NCBI RefSeq assembly: GCF_030272615.1
Contig: NC_081406.1
Span: forward strand, 238,132,422 to 238,192,421
Reading direction: 5' to 3'
Length of the DNA stretch: 60,000 nt
Origin: Cryptomeria japonica
Lineage: Eukaryota; Streptophyta; Pinopsida; Cupressales; Cupressaceae
Shown here piece after piece: positions 1 through 10,472 of the stretch. Every line of letters begins with the position of its first letter. Within the stretch, counting starts at the first letter, position 1. A program made the translations under genes and the position numbers. The notes under the pieces were generated by a model, which was not told where the DNA came from, ran no database searches, and saw nothing but the letters and a program-made list of their open reading frames with translations.

Positions 1-14
1 TAGTACAAAAGCAT

Positions 15-121
15 GACATCTCGCTCTAAGAGTCTATGCTCTGGTTCCGAGAATAATCACCTTGCATAAAAGAAAAATGGAGACATCTCGCTCTAAGAGT
101 CTGTGCTCTGGTTCCGAGAAT
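15..121. repeat. Two 40-bp direct repeats, period 67
   Basis: A 40-bp unit at 15-54 recurs at 82-121 with one mismatch (A/G). It starts GACATCTCGC and ends TTCCGAGAAT. It lies in the part of Gyp-I downstream of the G-patch, where no protein domain is recognised; 1-1069 otherwise shows only short unsupported reading frames. Confidence 0.8.
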
Positions 122-1069
122 GACCCATTGCTCAAAAAGTGTAATGTTTATGTCATAAGCAAAGTAGAACAAGGATACCTACCTTCATCACAAAAGAAGA
201 TACCCCAAAAATGCAACAATGTCATAGATCCAAGCAAGAGAGTTTTGCACTCTTTAAGCAAGGATAAGATAGTTGAAAAGGGATATCTTGTAGTATGTGT
301 AAAGGAGATCCTTAGAGGAGAAGAGATCTTTGTACAAAAGACACCTATCCCCGAGAGGAATTGTTTTAGACAAATATAATACCTTCTAGAATAAGACAAA
401 GAAGAGAATAAGAATGCAATACTTCCTTCTTTTGCAAGGTGAAAGTGATTCTTAATGAAGGATGACGCTCCTTTTAACCCAATCGGGAGAGTGAATTCAT
501 TATGGATGTATTTGACCAAGTGCAAAAGAGGTTGTAGTCAAGGACTTACACCTCTTGTAAGAGAGAATCCTTGAACAAACAACAACAAATGCATACAAGG
601 AATAACATCAAGCAATAAAGTTCACACCATCCACGAAATAGGAAAAAGTGGATCCTTAGATAAAAATAAGGAAAGATCATTGCCTCCCAAGGATAAGGAC
701 AATGAGAAGGACTTACACAATCTTCTAGGGCGAGATTTAGACATAAGCAAAATGTAACACATACCCACATGAGTTCATGCAAGCAAGACATTAGTGTATG
801 TAAAATGCTCCTCACAAGAAGTGGGTAGGATAAGAAAGAGAATACACATCTTCTCCCATATCTAGGAAAAGAGGACTCTAAAGAAACGATGATCAATATT
901 TCCACACTATTACCCCATAGGAACAAGAGATAACATAGAAAAATTAGGCTATTATGTTGCTTCAAAAATATGATTGCACTTGAAATTGTACCATCAAGAA
1001 TGACAATGAGCCCCCAGTAAATGAGCTACCAATGTCACATAATGATGAGCAACATAATAGCCATTAATG

Positions 1070-2433
1070 TTATTTAAAGACATGATAGATTAAATGAGGT
1101 ATTTGAATATAACATGCTGAATGCTCAACTATAAGTGAGATGAAAAACATGTATAAAGTGATAAAAATTGAAGAAGGACAGTTACGAGAAATCTTAGAAG
1201 AAAGATGAGTGTAATTTATTAGAGCCTTATCCCTTGAGGAAAGGACTTTATGATGAATAGGAGATAAAGATTCATAAGTGGATTTAGAAATTTGAGGGGA
1301 TTCATAAAGAGATTTGTTCATTGCCAAGATTTCCTTATGAGGGGAATGAGAGTTGATAGAAGTAGAAGATGATTTAATTGAAGTGAGATCATCATCACTA
1401 CTAAATATAGCATTCACATTGAGAGATGGTCTTTTAGATTCTTTGGTGGGCTTAGAAAGATTATATCCAAGTCCAAATGAATATTCATGCATGTTATGTT
1501 CTAAAGGAACTTTAATTCCTTGTTCATTTGTTGCACAACCATTTCCACTATAGCCACTCTTAGCCAAAATATGAAAACCGCGACCATAACGACTAGCCAT
1601 TTCAGAAAGAGAAGGTGGTTTTTCATCAGACAAAGAATCAAATTCTTTAGAATTAGAGGTGTGAGGAGAAGAAGTTTGAGAAGCGGCCACAAGATTATTG
1701 CTCATAGGTTCAGGTAAGACTGATTGATCTCTAGTTTCTTCCTTCTTTTTAACTTTAAGCTCTCTAGGAGGAACCCTATACTCACCTACAAAGGTGGGAT
1801 TGAAATCAAGAGATCCCTAATCATCTTCTGCGAGAACCTCCTCAGGATCAAAAGCCTTTTCATGTGTAGATTCAAGTTGAGAAGAATCTTCTTCAGGAAC
1901 TTCAGACTCATCCAAAGAATTTTGATTATCAGAAGGTGATGATTCATCCATAGGTATCTTGTTTAATGAGTCATCACTAGAAGAGGAAGGCTTAGAAGAA
2001 CTCCCTTTGGAAGTAGATGTTTGCAAACAAGCTTGAAAATTAGTATCACCTATCAAGGTATATGTCTTATTATTATAAATAAATTTAACTTGTCTATGTA
2101 ATGTAGAGGGGACAACTTGCATACTGTGAATCCAAGGTCTCCCTAATAACAAGTTGTATGTTAGATTTCCTGACATAACATGGATAGGAGTAGGCAAAGT
2201 AACAGGTCCCACTATGATGGGTAAGGTGATAATACCTAATGAAGACTTAGCCACATTATCAAAGCCTCGAATGGGATGAGAGTCAGGCTCAATAAGGGAT
2301 GTATCCACATTCATCTTATGCAATAGATTAATGCTACACACATTAAGGCCAGAACCATTATCTACCAGTGTTCATCTTATAGCAGTGTCATTTATGATAA
2401 CCACAATCATCAAGGGATCATATTGATGTTGAA
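1070..2433 (-). pseudogene. Gyp-I protease plus G-patch segment of the polyprotein
   Basis: Minus-strand frame running from about 2430 to 1070 with a single TAG stop near 1815. The aspartic protease comes first: the presumed catalytic aspartate codon is 2360-2362 in the context VDNGSGLNVC, followed by the LLGRPWIHSM motif typical of plant gypsy proteases. The active-site triplet is therefore D-N-G instead of the usual D-T/S-G. Around 1463-1585 a G-patch-like segment follows, with GFHILAKSGY, NEQGI and FGLGY at the expected spacing. The enzyme would cleave the element's polyprotein; G-patch modules bind RNA or helicase partners. The upstream frame is displaced by a 16-bp duplication at 2434-2465. 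Start codon and full length cannot be fixed because the segment was internal to a polyprotein. Confidence 0.7.
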
Positions 2434-2465
2434 TTTCACTAGTAGGAAATTTCACTAGTAGGAAA
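2434..2465. repeat. Perfect 16-bp tandem duplication that shifts the reading frame
   Basis: The unit TTTCACTAGTAGGAAA occurs at 2434-2449 and again at 2450-2465. Sixteen bases are not a multiple of three, so the duplication moves the upstream polyprotein frame (ending DEFPTSEI) out of register with the protease frame just downstream. It is a simple explanation for the frame break at this place. Confidence 0.85.
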
Positions 2466-4292
2466 CTCATCTTGAGTAAACACAATTTGAGCTTTAGGAT
2501 TCATCACAGAGTTAACCAAAGACACTATATTACTAGATGTATTAGGTGGAGGAACATTCAAATCTTTCAAGGCATCTTGTAACATTCCATGATGAGCGGA
2601 AGAAGTTTGGATCAAATCCCAAAGGGATATCTTAGCAGGGGTAGCTTTAAGTTGTTCTATGAGATCATATTCCTTACCAAGAACTTGTGAAATACGTGGA
2701 GCTTGTGGAAGAATTGGTTGAGGATTAGGAAGAGAAACTGGAGTAACAGGAGGAGGATTAGGCTGCCTATTATTTCTAGTATTATAGGTATGAGCAACCG
2801 CATTATAACTCTCTCTAGTCAGTTGCTTAGCATACTCATAAGGGCTCTTAGTAGAATAACCTCCTTGCACAGTAATAATAGGTTTGTTAGGAGTGCAAAA
2901 AGAATCATTAGCATAACCACCTTGAACCACTAAGATAGGCTTATTTAAAGGTTGAGAATTTTGAGAAGGACAAGCACCTTGGACAGTGAAGAGAGGTTTG
3001 TTAGGTGTTTCATTCACATGTATCAAATTGATTGAGGATGGTTTAGGGGAATGAACAAAAGTGTTGGAAGAATTGTTGATAGTCTTCTCTTGCACTAAAA
3101 TCTCATCACGGATTAAATCAATTTTAGGAGAGAGACAAGGGGTAGGCATTGATGTTCTAGTAGGCAGAGTAATACTAGGAAAGGTCATATCATCCTCTAT
3201 CATCAAAGGACCTACATGGGGAATAAACTCTCTAGGAGAAGGATCAACATTCCTCTCTAAAGTCTCACTCTTGAGAGGGAGATCTTTGAAAGAGATGCTA
3301 AACATCTTGCCTTGAACTAGGGTTTCCTTATGAGTAGAACCAAGTTGAGGAAAGGGAGAATAATTGAGATTCAAGGAAGGTGAGAAACTATCAAGGGAGT
3401 TTTCAATCTTGATTTAATCCCCTTTGGCTAGGGTTCTCTCATGGGGTAGAGAATAATCTACACCTTCTTCTAATGGTTCATCCCAAATAGCGAAGTTGTT
3501 GAAAGGAATGTTTGAAGTATTGTCAATTTCAGGAGAGGGGATAACATTGTTTATTAATTCCTCATCCTTAGGAGGGAGAGCATCAATAGATGTGTTAAAA
3601 TCATCCTCTTTCCTCAAAATATGTTCAATATGATCTTTAGGGGAGAGAGAATTAAGGAAATTGTTTATTATTTCATCTTCTTTCTCTAAGGGATGCTTAT
3701 GGGTAAGACAAACTTTAGGAGAAGGGTAAACATTTATCATTAATTCATCATCTCTAGTGGGAATTTTGTTGGAAAAGGAAATGCCATCACTAGGAAATGT
3801 AGGGATAATGTCATCTTCTTGCACAAAATGATCCTCATGAAGGGAGTGTTTTTTAGGAGGAACATGAACATATTTCTCCAAAGATTCATGCTTAGGAAGG
3901 AGATCTTTGAAAGAAGTGCTCATAACCTCTTGTTGCATTAACATGCCCCCATTGGAAGGACCAACTTTAGGAGAAAATAAGTCAATGTCCACCAATACCT
4001 TTTCACTTAGAGAGGCATCATGTAGGGAAGGTGAAGTAACATTAAGAAAGGTGTTTATGATATCATTCTCTTCCTCTAGGATAGCTAAATAGGAAGGGCA
4101 CATTTTAGGAGAATCGTCAAGATCACTCTTAAAGTCTTCATCCTTAGAGCATGGGAGAGTCTCAAAGGGATTGGTAGAAACTCTTTTAAGAACTAAAATG
4201 TTATTATAGATGGGGGGAGGTTCTTTAGGAGAAGGAAAAATTGAAACAAGGGAAGCTAACCCATTATCACATCTATGAAATGAATGCATCAT
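2439..4292 (-). pseudogene. Gyp-I repeat-rich N-terminal polyprotein region
   Basis: Two minus-strand reading frames (4292-3414 and 3374-2439) in the same register, separated by a stop. The N-terminal 500 or so residues are low complexity and built of degenerate units, each with an SPK or PPK element, a short H-rich stretch and an E-D-x-I-I-x-x-F element (for example at 3700-3640 and 3830-3790). A second repeat with NKPIITVQGGY occurs three times at about 3000-2850. The C-terminal stretch EYDLIEQLKATPAKISLWDL resembles the spacer found upstream of protease in plant gypsy elements. No capsid fold or zinc knuckle is recognised, and the region starts only about 350 bp from the LTR. Function unknown; it may replace gag. 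Confidence 0.55.
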
Positions 4293-4613
4293 GACAACAA
4301 TTTTCCTCTTTCAAATGATAACACATGCAAAATAGAAGGAAATGTTTAATTTTAACCAATGCAAGAACTTAGAATGTAGATTTAGAAAATGAAATTTATT
4401 ATTCAAATGAGTTCCTAAATCAGATTTGAAATTATTGATCCCAATTAAGCTATCCACAAGTTCAACTTTGAATTGAAAAATTAGGGTTTTAGCAAAAATT
4501 TCCTCTAGATTTTTGAATCTTGCAAGAAATTAAAACTTGTAAATACAAATTTGATTTTGAAATAGCATAAACACTCAAATTTGAAAACATAAATCAGAAT
4601 TAGAGAAGATTGG

Positions 4614-4638
4614 AATTCACGTCAGGTTCACCAAAATG
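4614..4638 (-). other. Gyp-I presumed primer-binding site and leader end
   Basis: Immediately inside the LTR the minus strand reads CATTTTGGTGAACCTGACGT. A primer-binding site is expected here. It is not the initiator-Met or Asp type, and I cannot name the tRNA from memory. The leader from 4293 to 4613 is AT-rich with no recognised feature. Confidence 0.4.
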
Positions 4639-6277
4639 TGTAGGGGAAAAAGCGAGACTAGGCTAACATGCCCTAATCCTACCTTTTGACACACATTGTG
4701 GAATACGAAAGAGCCTAGAGGTATCACACAATTGGCTACTTCTTTTTGTGGAAGAGAAAGCCACGGGCTACCTATTAGGATTTCTATTCCTTTGTTGCAA
4801 ATGATAGATAGAATGATGCAAGTTCAACTATTAACCCTAAAGTGTAAGTATGAACTAGTAACACGATTGTAGAACTAAGATTAAACAATGGAAAGCTGTA
4901 AACACAAGGACAAGACAAGAATGCAAATGCATACCTGGAGTTAAAATTTGAGTGAAAATGTTTGGGATGGGGGCGCAGGCGCCACTGTCCTGATTCTGCT
5001 CCTGAAACTACTGTCGGAAAATGTTGAAACTTGCTGTCTGACAGAGGGACCAGGGCGCCCAGCGCCACTGTCCCAGGGACCAGGGTGCCCAGCGCCCCTG
5101 TCCTGGCAGGACCAGGGTGCCCCATGCCCCTGTCCTAGCTTTCTAGGCTGGAATTTGGTGTGAAGTTCTGTCTTGGTCCGCTTTTGACGGATCTGCAACT
5201 TGCGGCGTCCTTCGAATTCGAAAATCTGCACTTATATCTGAAAAGGTATGGTGGGTGGCTATATAGGGTTTTGGCTTAGTCAAACCCCCGCTTTGGTGAT
5301 TTCCACCTCCACGAATAGCCAAGTTGTATTGTAAAAGTAATGTGTGTGTAGACCTTGTGTGTGTGCAAGATCCTAAAATGCAAGTAAGCAAACTAGAGCA
5401 ACCTAGAAAGTAAACCCTAATTGCTTGTAAATGATAATGTAAATGCTCCAAATCAAGATGCAAATTGATCTAAAGCATGAATACAAATGATATAATGAGG
5501 CTTATGCAAAGACATGAAAACAACATGAAATCATACCCAACCCCAAGGAAGGGGTACAAGCCAATCTTCAGTCGGTGATCCCTTATTGCTCTTCAATGTC
5601 TTCAAAGTCCTAAATGGATGAATGAAATTGATGAATGCTTGATGGATGGATGTTGAATGTTGTTGAAGTCTTCAAAGATCTGCTCTTTCACTGCATAGAA
5701 GGTCCCTGAAACCAAAATTCGGATCCTTTCAAATGAAGAAAGAGAGCTCTTATATATGAAACCCTAGGTTTTAATTTCAACTTTAGGCCGACTTAGAGAT
5801 TGAATCTCCCACCAATTTCTTGGGGTTAAGCTTTATTTTGTGATTGGATCACGCTCCTAAAATTTCAAGAAAAATGTTCGGGACCGTGTGCACTCCAGGC
5901 GCCATGGTCCCGACAACTTTTCACCAAATTTTCAGGGCCGTCGGATATGATGATTTTAGAGAGAACCTCGAAGTTACAGGCGATTTCGAGATGTTTTGAC
6001 CTCTGAAATCAAGCCCCCAAGTTCAAAATAGGACCTAATTAGGGTTTTTGATTAAATGATGTATTGGAAGAATAAAATGAAAGGGGCACACTTTAATGAA
6101 AAGGGCCCAACTTTATGATATGGGAGATGATAAAATAGAACCTTAGACCTAATTAATTTAATTAATTAAGTGCTAAAGGGGAAATGCAATGCAAAATGCA
6201 AAATCCGCCAAGGTGGGTGCTAAACTAGGTGTGAAATTGTACCACCCTAGCAAGTGTGTACAATTTACGACACTACA
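4639..6277 (-). repeat. Gyp-I 5' LTR
   Basis: Bounded on the minus strand by TGTAGTGTCGTAAATTG at 6277 and ...CCCTACA at 4639, giving the TG...CA ends of an LTR about 1.64 kb long. It is placed directly against the leader of the minus-strand coding region. It contains an unusually GC-rich palindromic repeat block (4964-5136). Only one LTR copy is in the window, so length and ends rest on the terminal dinucleotides and position, not on pairing. Confidence 0.65.
4964..5136. repeat. Four GC-rich palindromic repeat units in the Gyp-I LTR
   Basis: Units of about 29 bp at 4964-4992, 5046-5074, 5076-5105 and 5108-5136 share the pattern GGGACCAGG-GCGCC-CTGTCC and are each self-complementary around a GCGCC centre. 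A fifth, related unit lies at 5879-5912 with perfect 7-bp arms CGGGACC and GGTCCCG. The block is much more GC-rich than the surrounding AT-rich DNA. Confidence 0.75.
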
Positions 6278-6289
6278 ACGGTAACTTGG

Positions 6290-8104
6290 CAAATGTGAGC
6301 AAACTTGTATAACACATTCACTGATTCAGAAAAGGAAAGTGTTGAAAACAATATTATTCTACATCTGGACATATACAAGAAAGTGTTAATTGAAGTGGTA
6401 GATGACTTACCAAATGATCTATATAGAAGGTTAGATGCAAAGATGATTGCGGTAATGGAGTTGGACAAGAAACTTAAGGTTGAAAAACTTCTAGCTGTAC
6501 ATCCAGTTAACTCTAAAGAGGAGATTGATGAATTAATTTGTGAAGCTAACATATTAGTTTTTGCTAGCGGTCACCGACAAGTAAGCTTAATGGCTGGTAG
6601 AGTTAATAAAATTGTAGAGGAAACGACTGATAAATGGGATATCTTTTTTGTAGAAAAGGAAAAACAGGAAGAATTAAGCCGACCTAAGAAAACAATCAAA
6701 GTATATCAGAAGGACAAGGACAAAGGGAAAGGTAAAGTTGGTGGAATACCAAACATCAGAATAACTGACAACTTACCACCACCCTTGGATACTACACCGG
6801 TACATATTGATGATACACCGACTATTGAAAATGTGGACATAACACATGATGACACTAACCCTGAATCAGAAATTCAATTCACCATGAATGTTGATACTTA
6901 GGAAGGGAAAATTGTTGTGGACAAGGACAACATAGAGGTACAAAATGATATTGCTGGTAGTGGAAACATTGTTGAGCAACCAACATAAAATGTTGAGGTT
7001 GAAATACAAATAGAGAAAATAGAGCATACAAAGCAACCTTTGGATAGTGGAATGAATACTGGTAGTATAGATGTTGGCACTGAGAAACCTACAAAGACAG
7101 AGATACCGACAACTGATAACACAAAGAAACCAACAGAGAAACCGACAAAGGCATAGGTGCATACTGAGATAGTGAAACCAGTAACCACTAAGAAACCCAA
7201 ACCATTGCTAGCTGAAATGGAAACTCAGACTGATCCACCAGAGGTTGATACAAGCAAATTTGTTACTAATACTGGAAGCACTGAAATAATAAAGGCAGTT
7301 GGTCAGACATCCAAATTCAGACCTACTAATGTGATAGAGGTACTTTTGGACTCTATTAAGAAGATAACTGACTGTAATGCATTGGCCTACAAGGCAATTG
7401 ATGATACAATACCTATTCTTAAGATGATTGCACCAAAATGTAATGTAGATCATGTAAAGGATTCTTTAGGATAGTTGCACACATTGTCTAAATTTATTGT
7501 TGGAAATGTAATAACAGTTGATAAGGTGAATGAGGATACATTCAAAGAGAAAATAGAAAAAGAAAAGGAAAAATTCTTTGAGGAGATAATAAAGAAGTGC
7601 ACTGAACATATTAACACACTTTTACCTACATTGAATACAACAATTTTGGAGTATAAGGAACTGTACAGAGAAACATGCAAGCCACATCTGTTGACCTAGG
7701 ACATTGAAAAAGAAATAAGCAGAGTACAAAAGGAAATTGATGATATAGCTGATAACATTATTGGTTCATCCAAACCTATATCAGTTATTGAGCAAGAAAT
7801 AGCAAGATTTGAGGAAAAGTTGGAGAAATTTGAGAAGGAAAAAGAAAGGATCAAGGCAAATGCCAGAGAGCTTAAGTATAAACTTAGTCCTAAATTGGAT
7901 AACCTTATCTCTCTAAGAAATGAGATCTCTAAGGCATTAATTCAAGGGAAAAGATCACTGGAAGAACATTTGCATCATCTCACCAGCACAATCCAACAAA
8001 CTGAGGCAACCATGAATGATAACAATAGATTCATGGAGAGTTTAAATTTGGTTTTGGCTGATATATTTCAGATTGTAACCAGCTGGTTACAAACCTTAAG
8101 GTGA
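6290..8104 (+). pseudogene. TOR-A ORF2, C-terminal half
   Basis: One unshifted plus-strand frame from about 6290 to 8104, interrupted only by stop codons (near 6899, 6986, 7156, 7474 and 7699). It aligns by eye to TOR-B ORF2 from about 14870 onward and to TOR-E ORF2 from about 50230: first a helical stretch with YKKVLIEVVDDLPNDLYRRL, then MAGRVNKIVEET, then a Thr/Pro/Lys-rich linker of about 200 residues, then a long lysine- and glutamate-rich coiled coil ending TSWLQTLR. No enzyme motif is visible. Unknown function; the coiled coil suggests multimerisation. Confidence 0.7.
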
Positions 8105-8140
8105 AATTTTGCACTCGTTTGATAATTTTGACAACCTTTG

Positions 8141-8305
8141 TCATTGATGTCAAAGGGGGAGTAGTAGATAGAGAAAAATGATCATTCGGAGGAGATCATC
8201 TGCTTAGGGGGAGCACATCTTTTTGGTAAATTTTTGGACTTCACTTTTTGGAACAGTTTTTGGATTTTTCTCATGAGTGTTGCCATCAATGCCAAAGGGG
8301 GAGAT
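8141..8305 (+). other. TOR-A duplicated polypurine tract
   Basis: TCAAAGGGGGAG near 8150, AGGGGGAGC near 8205 and GCCAAAGGGGGAGAT at 8291-8305; the last abuts the TGTTGG of the LTR and is the likely plus-strand primer. The first and last sit in nearly the same local context (TTGATGYCAAAGGGGGAG), and the same arrangement is seen in TOR-B and TOR-E. Confidence 0.75.
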
Positions 8306-9093
8306 TGTTGGAATTCCACACTCTAATGAGAAATGATGGTGTTGTCATTGATGGCAACCTTCAGGTAACCTTGTGGCATTCATCTGGTAAACCACCGACA
8401 TGCACTAGCACTGACAGACACTTCATCGGCAGTGGCTACAATGCATACCGACACTCCAGCCGACAGGGAATAAGATTTTGTTTTTAATGTAATTATCTTT
8501 TGTAAAGCCGACATGACATATTGTAATAGACTCATATATGTATGAGATCTTGTAAATTATTTTGAGATATGAGATGGAATAGGAATGAGTGAATAATAAG
8601 GAAGATATATGTGAATGCATAAGGCAGATTTTATATAAGGTTTATGGTTATAGTATGAGCTTAAACCGGTACTAAACTTGGCATAGTTGATGCTGATTTG
8701 AAGCAATACATTGTCTTGGATTCTCATAATCCATTTTGTAAGTCAGTGAGACTTCTATTTTGTAGATTGAGCAATGAGCTCTAGGCAGTTGGCCTTCCTG
8801 CATGTGCAGGCCCCTCATTGTAAGTAATATTTATTCATTGGCCAATGAGTGAATATTGTGGGTCACAAATCCCACCGAGGTTTTTCTGACACCGGGTTTC
8901 CTCATTAAACATCTTGTGTTATGGTGTGTTTTCTATGCCATCTTTATTGTTCCTGTTTACTGCATTAATTCTTATTTACCGGTATATTGTTTTGGAATGC
9001 AAAATACTTAATAAGGTTAAATATTCTGTACACTGGTTAGATACTGATTCACCCCCCCTCTTAGTATCTTTGGGACTATCATTAATCCTAACA
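8306..9093 (+). repeat. TOR-A 3' LTR
   Basis: Begins TGTTGG at 8306 and ends CCTAACA at 9093. It matches the TOR-B and TOR-E LTRs along its length, including GTCATTGATGGCAAC near the start, a CCTGCA/TGCAGG hairpin at 8797-8810, and a TGATTCACCCCCCCTCTTAG stretch shortly before the 3' end. A TATATAAGG near 8632 is a possible TATA box. Confidence 0.8.
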
Positions 9094-9234
9094 GTGTCGG
9101 TGTCTGTGTAGCCCTGAATGCTCCAATGCTAGTGTCTACCGGTATATGCCTCCTAGTGTCGGTATATGACTTCCATCTAATCTTGTTTCCATCAATGACA
9201 ACAAAATGAATCAAATGAGTGTTAATTTCCAGCA
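9094..9234 (-). repeat. TOR-K: start of a minus-strand LTR, truncated by TOR-A
   Basis: The reverse complement from 9234 reads TGCTGGAAATTAACACTC and then follows the TOR-E LTR start closely (GATTCATTTTGTTGTCATTG, CATATACCG, AGGAGGCAT). It is cut at 9094 by TOR-A, so the rest should lie left of TOR-A. It begins within the ORF2 of TOR-C, immediately after that frame's VEPRTFCWK, so it is an insertion there. Confidence 0.65.
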
Positions 9235-10251
9235 GAAAGTTCTAGGTTCGACTGCTTGATTGATGCAACAATCAGTATCAGCAAGAAAGAAAATATTATC
9301 CTTATATTTTTGAACTATACCGGTCAAGATTCTTTCTTTGAAGAATTCTAGTTTAGAATTATTTAAAGTAACCCCACATTGTCTCTCCAAACTTTATCAC
9401 CTAAGTCTATAATCATTTCACCTATCTAAACTGTAATAGGTTTATCTATAGACCACACTACATTGCCCTTACTGGGAAATAAATTTTGCAAATAGAAGTA
9501 GATACATACTAGTATTGAACCATACTTGAATGATTGTTTTTTGTCCTTCTTAATTTGATCCATGTTCACCAGAAATTGACTCCTTATCATCTCATAATTG
9601 TCATATGTTGCATCCTCTTTGATTATCTAGTGAGCAGCATGGATAACACCTCTCGACACACTGTTCATGTGGCTTGATTGGTACACTCTATAAGCTATTA
9701 CTGTAGATGCAAACCTTACTTCTGCATCCTCAATGTGAGTGACTATCATTTCTCTCTTGTCAGATCTAAATTGAGTAAACTGAGTGAACTCATTGGATGA
9801 TATTGTTCTTAGGGTTAGTGCTTCATCTGTTTCACTAAACCCTATTACTCTTCAGATCACATCCTTTGTGATTTTGATTGGAGCTTCAACTTCCAACCGT
9901 AGAAACTAGTCATCTACTCTACTTAGCACATATGATCCAATCAACATGGAATTGGTTTAGAATATCAACAACATATGTCAAACCCTTGGTATTCAGATGC
10001 ATATGCTCTACCTTCAATATACCATTATCACAAAACCCTTTGAATTCATCTTGAATGAATTTGTCTCCAAGATCTTCAAGCTTGCAGTGGATGAAGGAAT
10101 GAACATCTTCAATAAGTAACACACCCGTGGGAACAAATGATATGGAACCTATTTTATCAACTTCTCCAACATTCATAGGATGTAGCCTGAACTTAGGTTG
10201 TGGTTCCTTAACAACCTCAACCAACACAGGGGTCGGCATGAAAGTTGCCAT
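9235..10251 (-). pseudogene. TOR-C ORF2, N-terminal third
   Basis: A diverged minus-strand copy of ORF2. The first 110 residues (10251-9919) start MATFMPTPVLVEVV and share the pattern of TOR-B, TOR-E and TOR-F: a V-E-V-x-K element, a P-x-G-V-L-x-x-E-D-V-x-x-x-I-H element and an L-E-D-L-G element. After stops and shifts the frame continues with matches to SSRLNAIASS, FRYGNLIVC and VEPRTIW of TOR-E, ending at the TOR-K insertion. Function unknown. It looks older than the other copies because identity is lowest by eye. Confidence 0.65.
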
Positions 10252-10467
10252 GATGAATTAGATCAAAATTCACATATTAATTTCCTCTACCATTTTTGCT
10301 AGAGCTTCCGATCACCAAAGCTTCACCACTTGATCTCCAAACTAACTTTGCACGTAATGCAATTAACAAATTTAGAAAGCCTTTTATTGCACTAAGAGCT
10401 CTCTAATGCACAAATGAAAGCAAGGTAAACAAAATGAGATTTTATTTCCTTATTTATAAGTTAAGTT
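10252..10467 (-). other. Region upstream of TOR-C ORF2
   Basis: AT-rich minus-strand sequence just before the ORF2 start, ending at the TOR-B target site. The target-site duplication GTTCA occupies 10468-10472. No coding potential recognised. Confidence 0.4.
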
Positions 10468-10472
10468 GTTCA

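Larger units (their letters stand above)
1..6277 (-). mobile_element. Gyp-I: 5' half of a minus-strand Ty3/gypsy-like LTR retrotransposon
   Basis: Reading on the minus strand from 6277, the order is a 1.64-kb LTR (4639-6277), a short leader with a primer-site-like sequence, a repeat-rich ORF (4292-2439), a retropepsin-like protease and a G-patch-like domain. The element runs off the left edge before any reverse transcriptase is reached. In Tat-G the gap from G-patch to RT is about 1.8 kb, so RT would lie just outside. The LTR ends are TGTAGTG and CCCTACA, and the base after it starts ACGGT (6278-6282), which should be the target-site duplication; the other copy is outside the window. It sits inside TOR-A coding sequence. 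No capsid-type gag domain is visible, so it may be non-autonomous. Assignment to Ty3/gypsy rests on the protease and G-patch order shared with Tat-G. Confidence 0.75.
6283..9093 (+). mobile_element. TOR-A: 3' part of a two-ORF LTR element
   Basis: The C-terminal half of ORF2 (6290-8104), a purine-tract region and a 788-bp 3' LTR (8306-9093), all matching TOR-B and TOR-E in order. The 5' part is cut off by the Gyp-I insertion at 6277 and presumably lies left of the window. The LTR end at 9093 abuts sequence that is the reverse complement of a TOR LTR start, so TOR-A landed in another family member's LTR (TOR-K). Confidence 0.75.

Noticed and set aside
62-379. Plus-strand 105-residue frame
   Set aside because: It runs against the element's coding strand, overlaps a tandem repeat and has no recognisable domain.
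4784-5463. Several overlapping open frames on both strands in the Gyp-I LTR
   Set aside because: They arise from the GC-rich palindromic repeats, show low-complexity Gly/Ala/Pro content and match nothing; they lie inside an LTR.
9235-9270. tRNA T-arm-like AGGTTCGACTGC
   Set aside because: No acceptor stem, anticodon arm or D-arm can be found around it; the place is inside a TOR ORF2 remnant.
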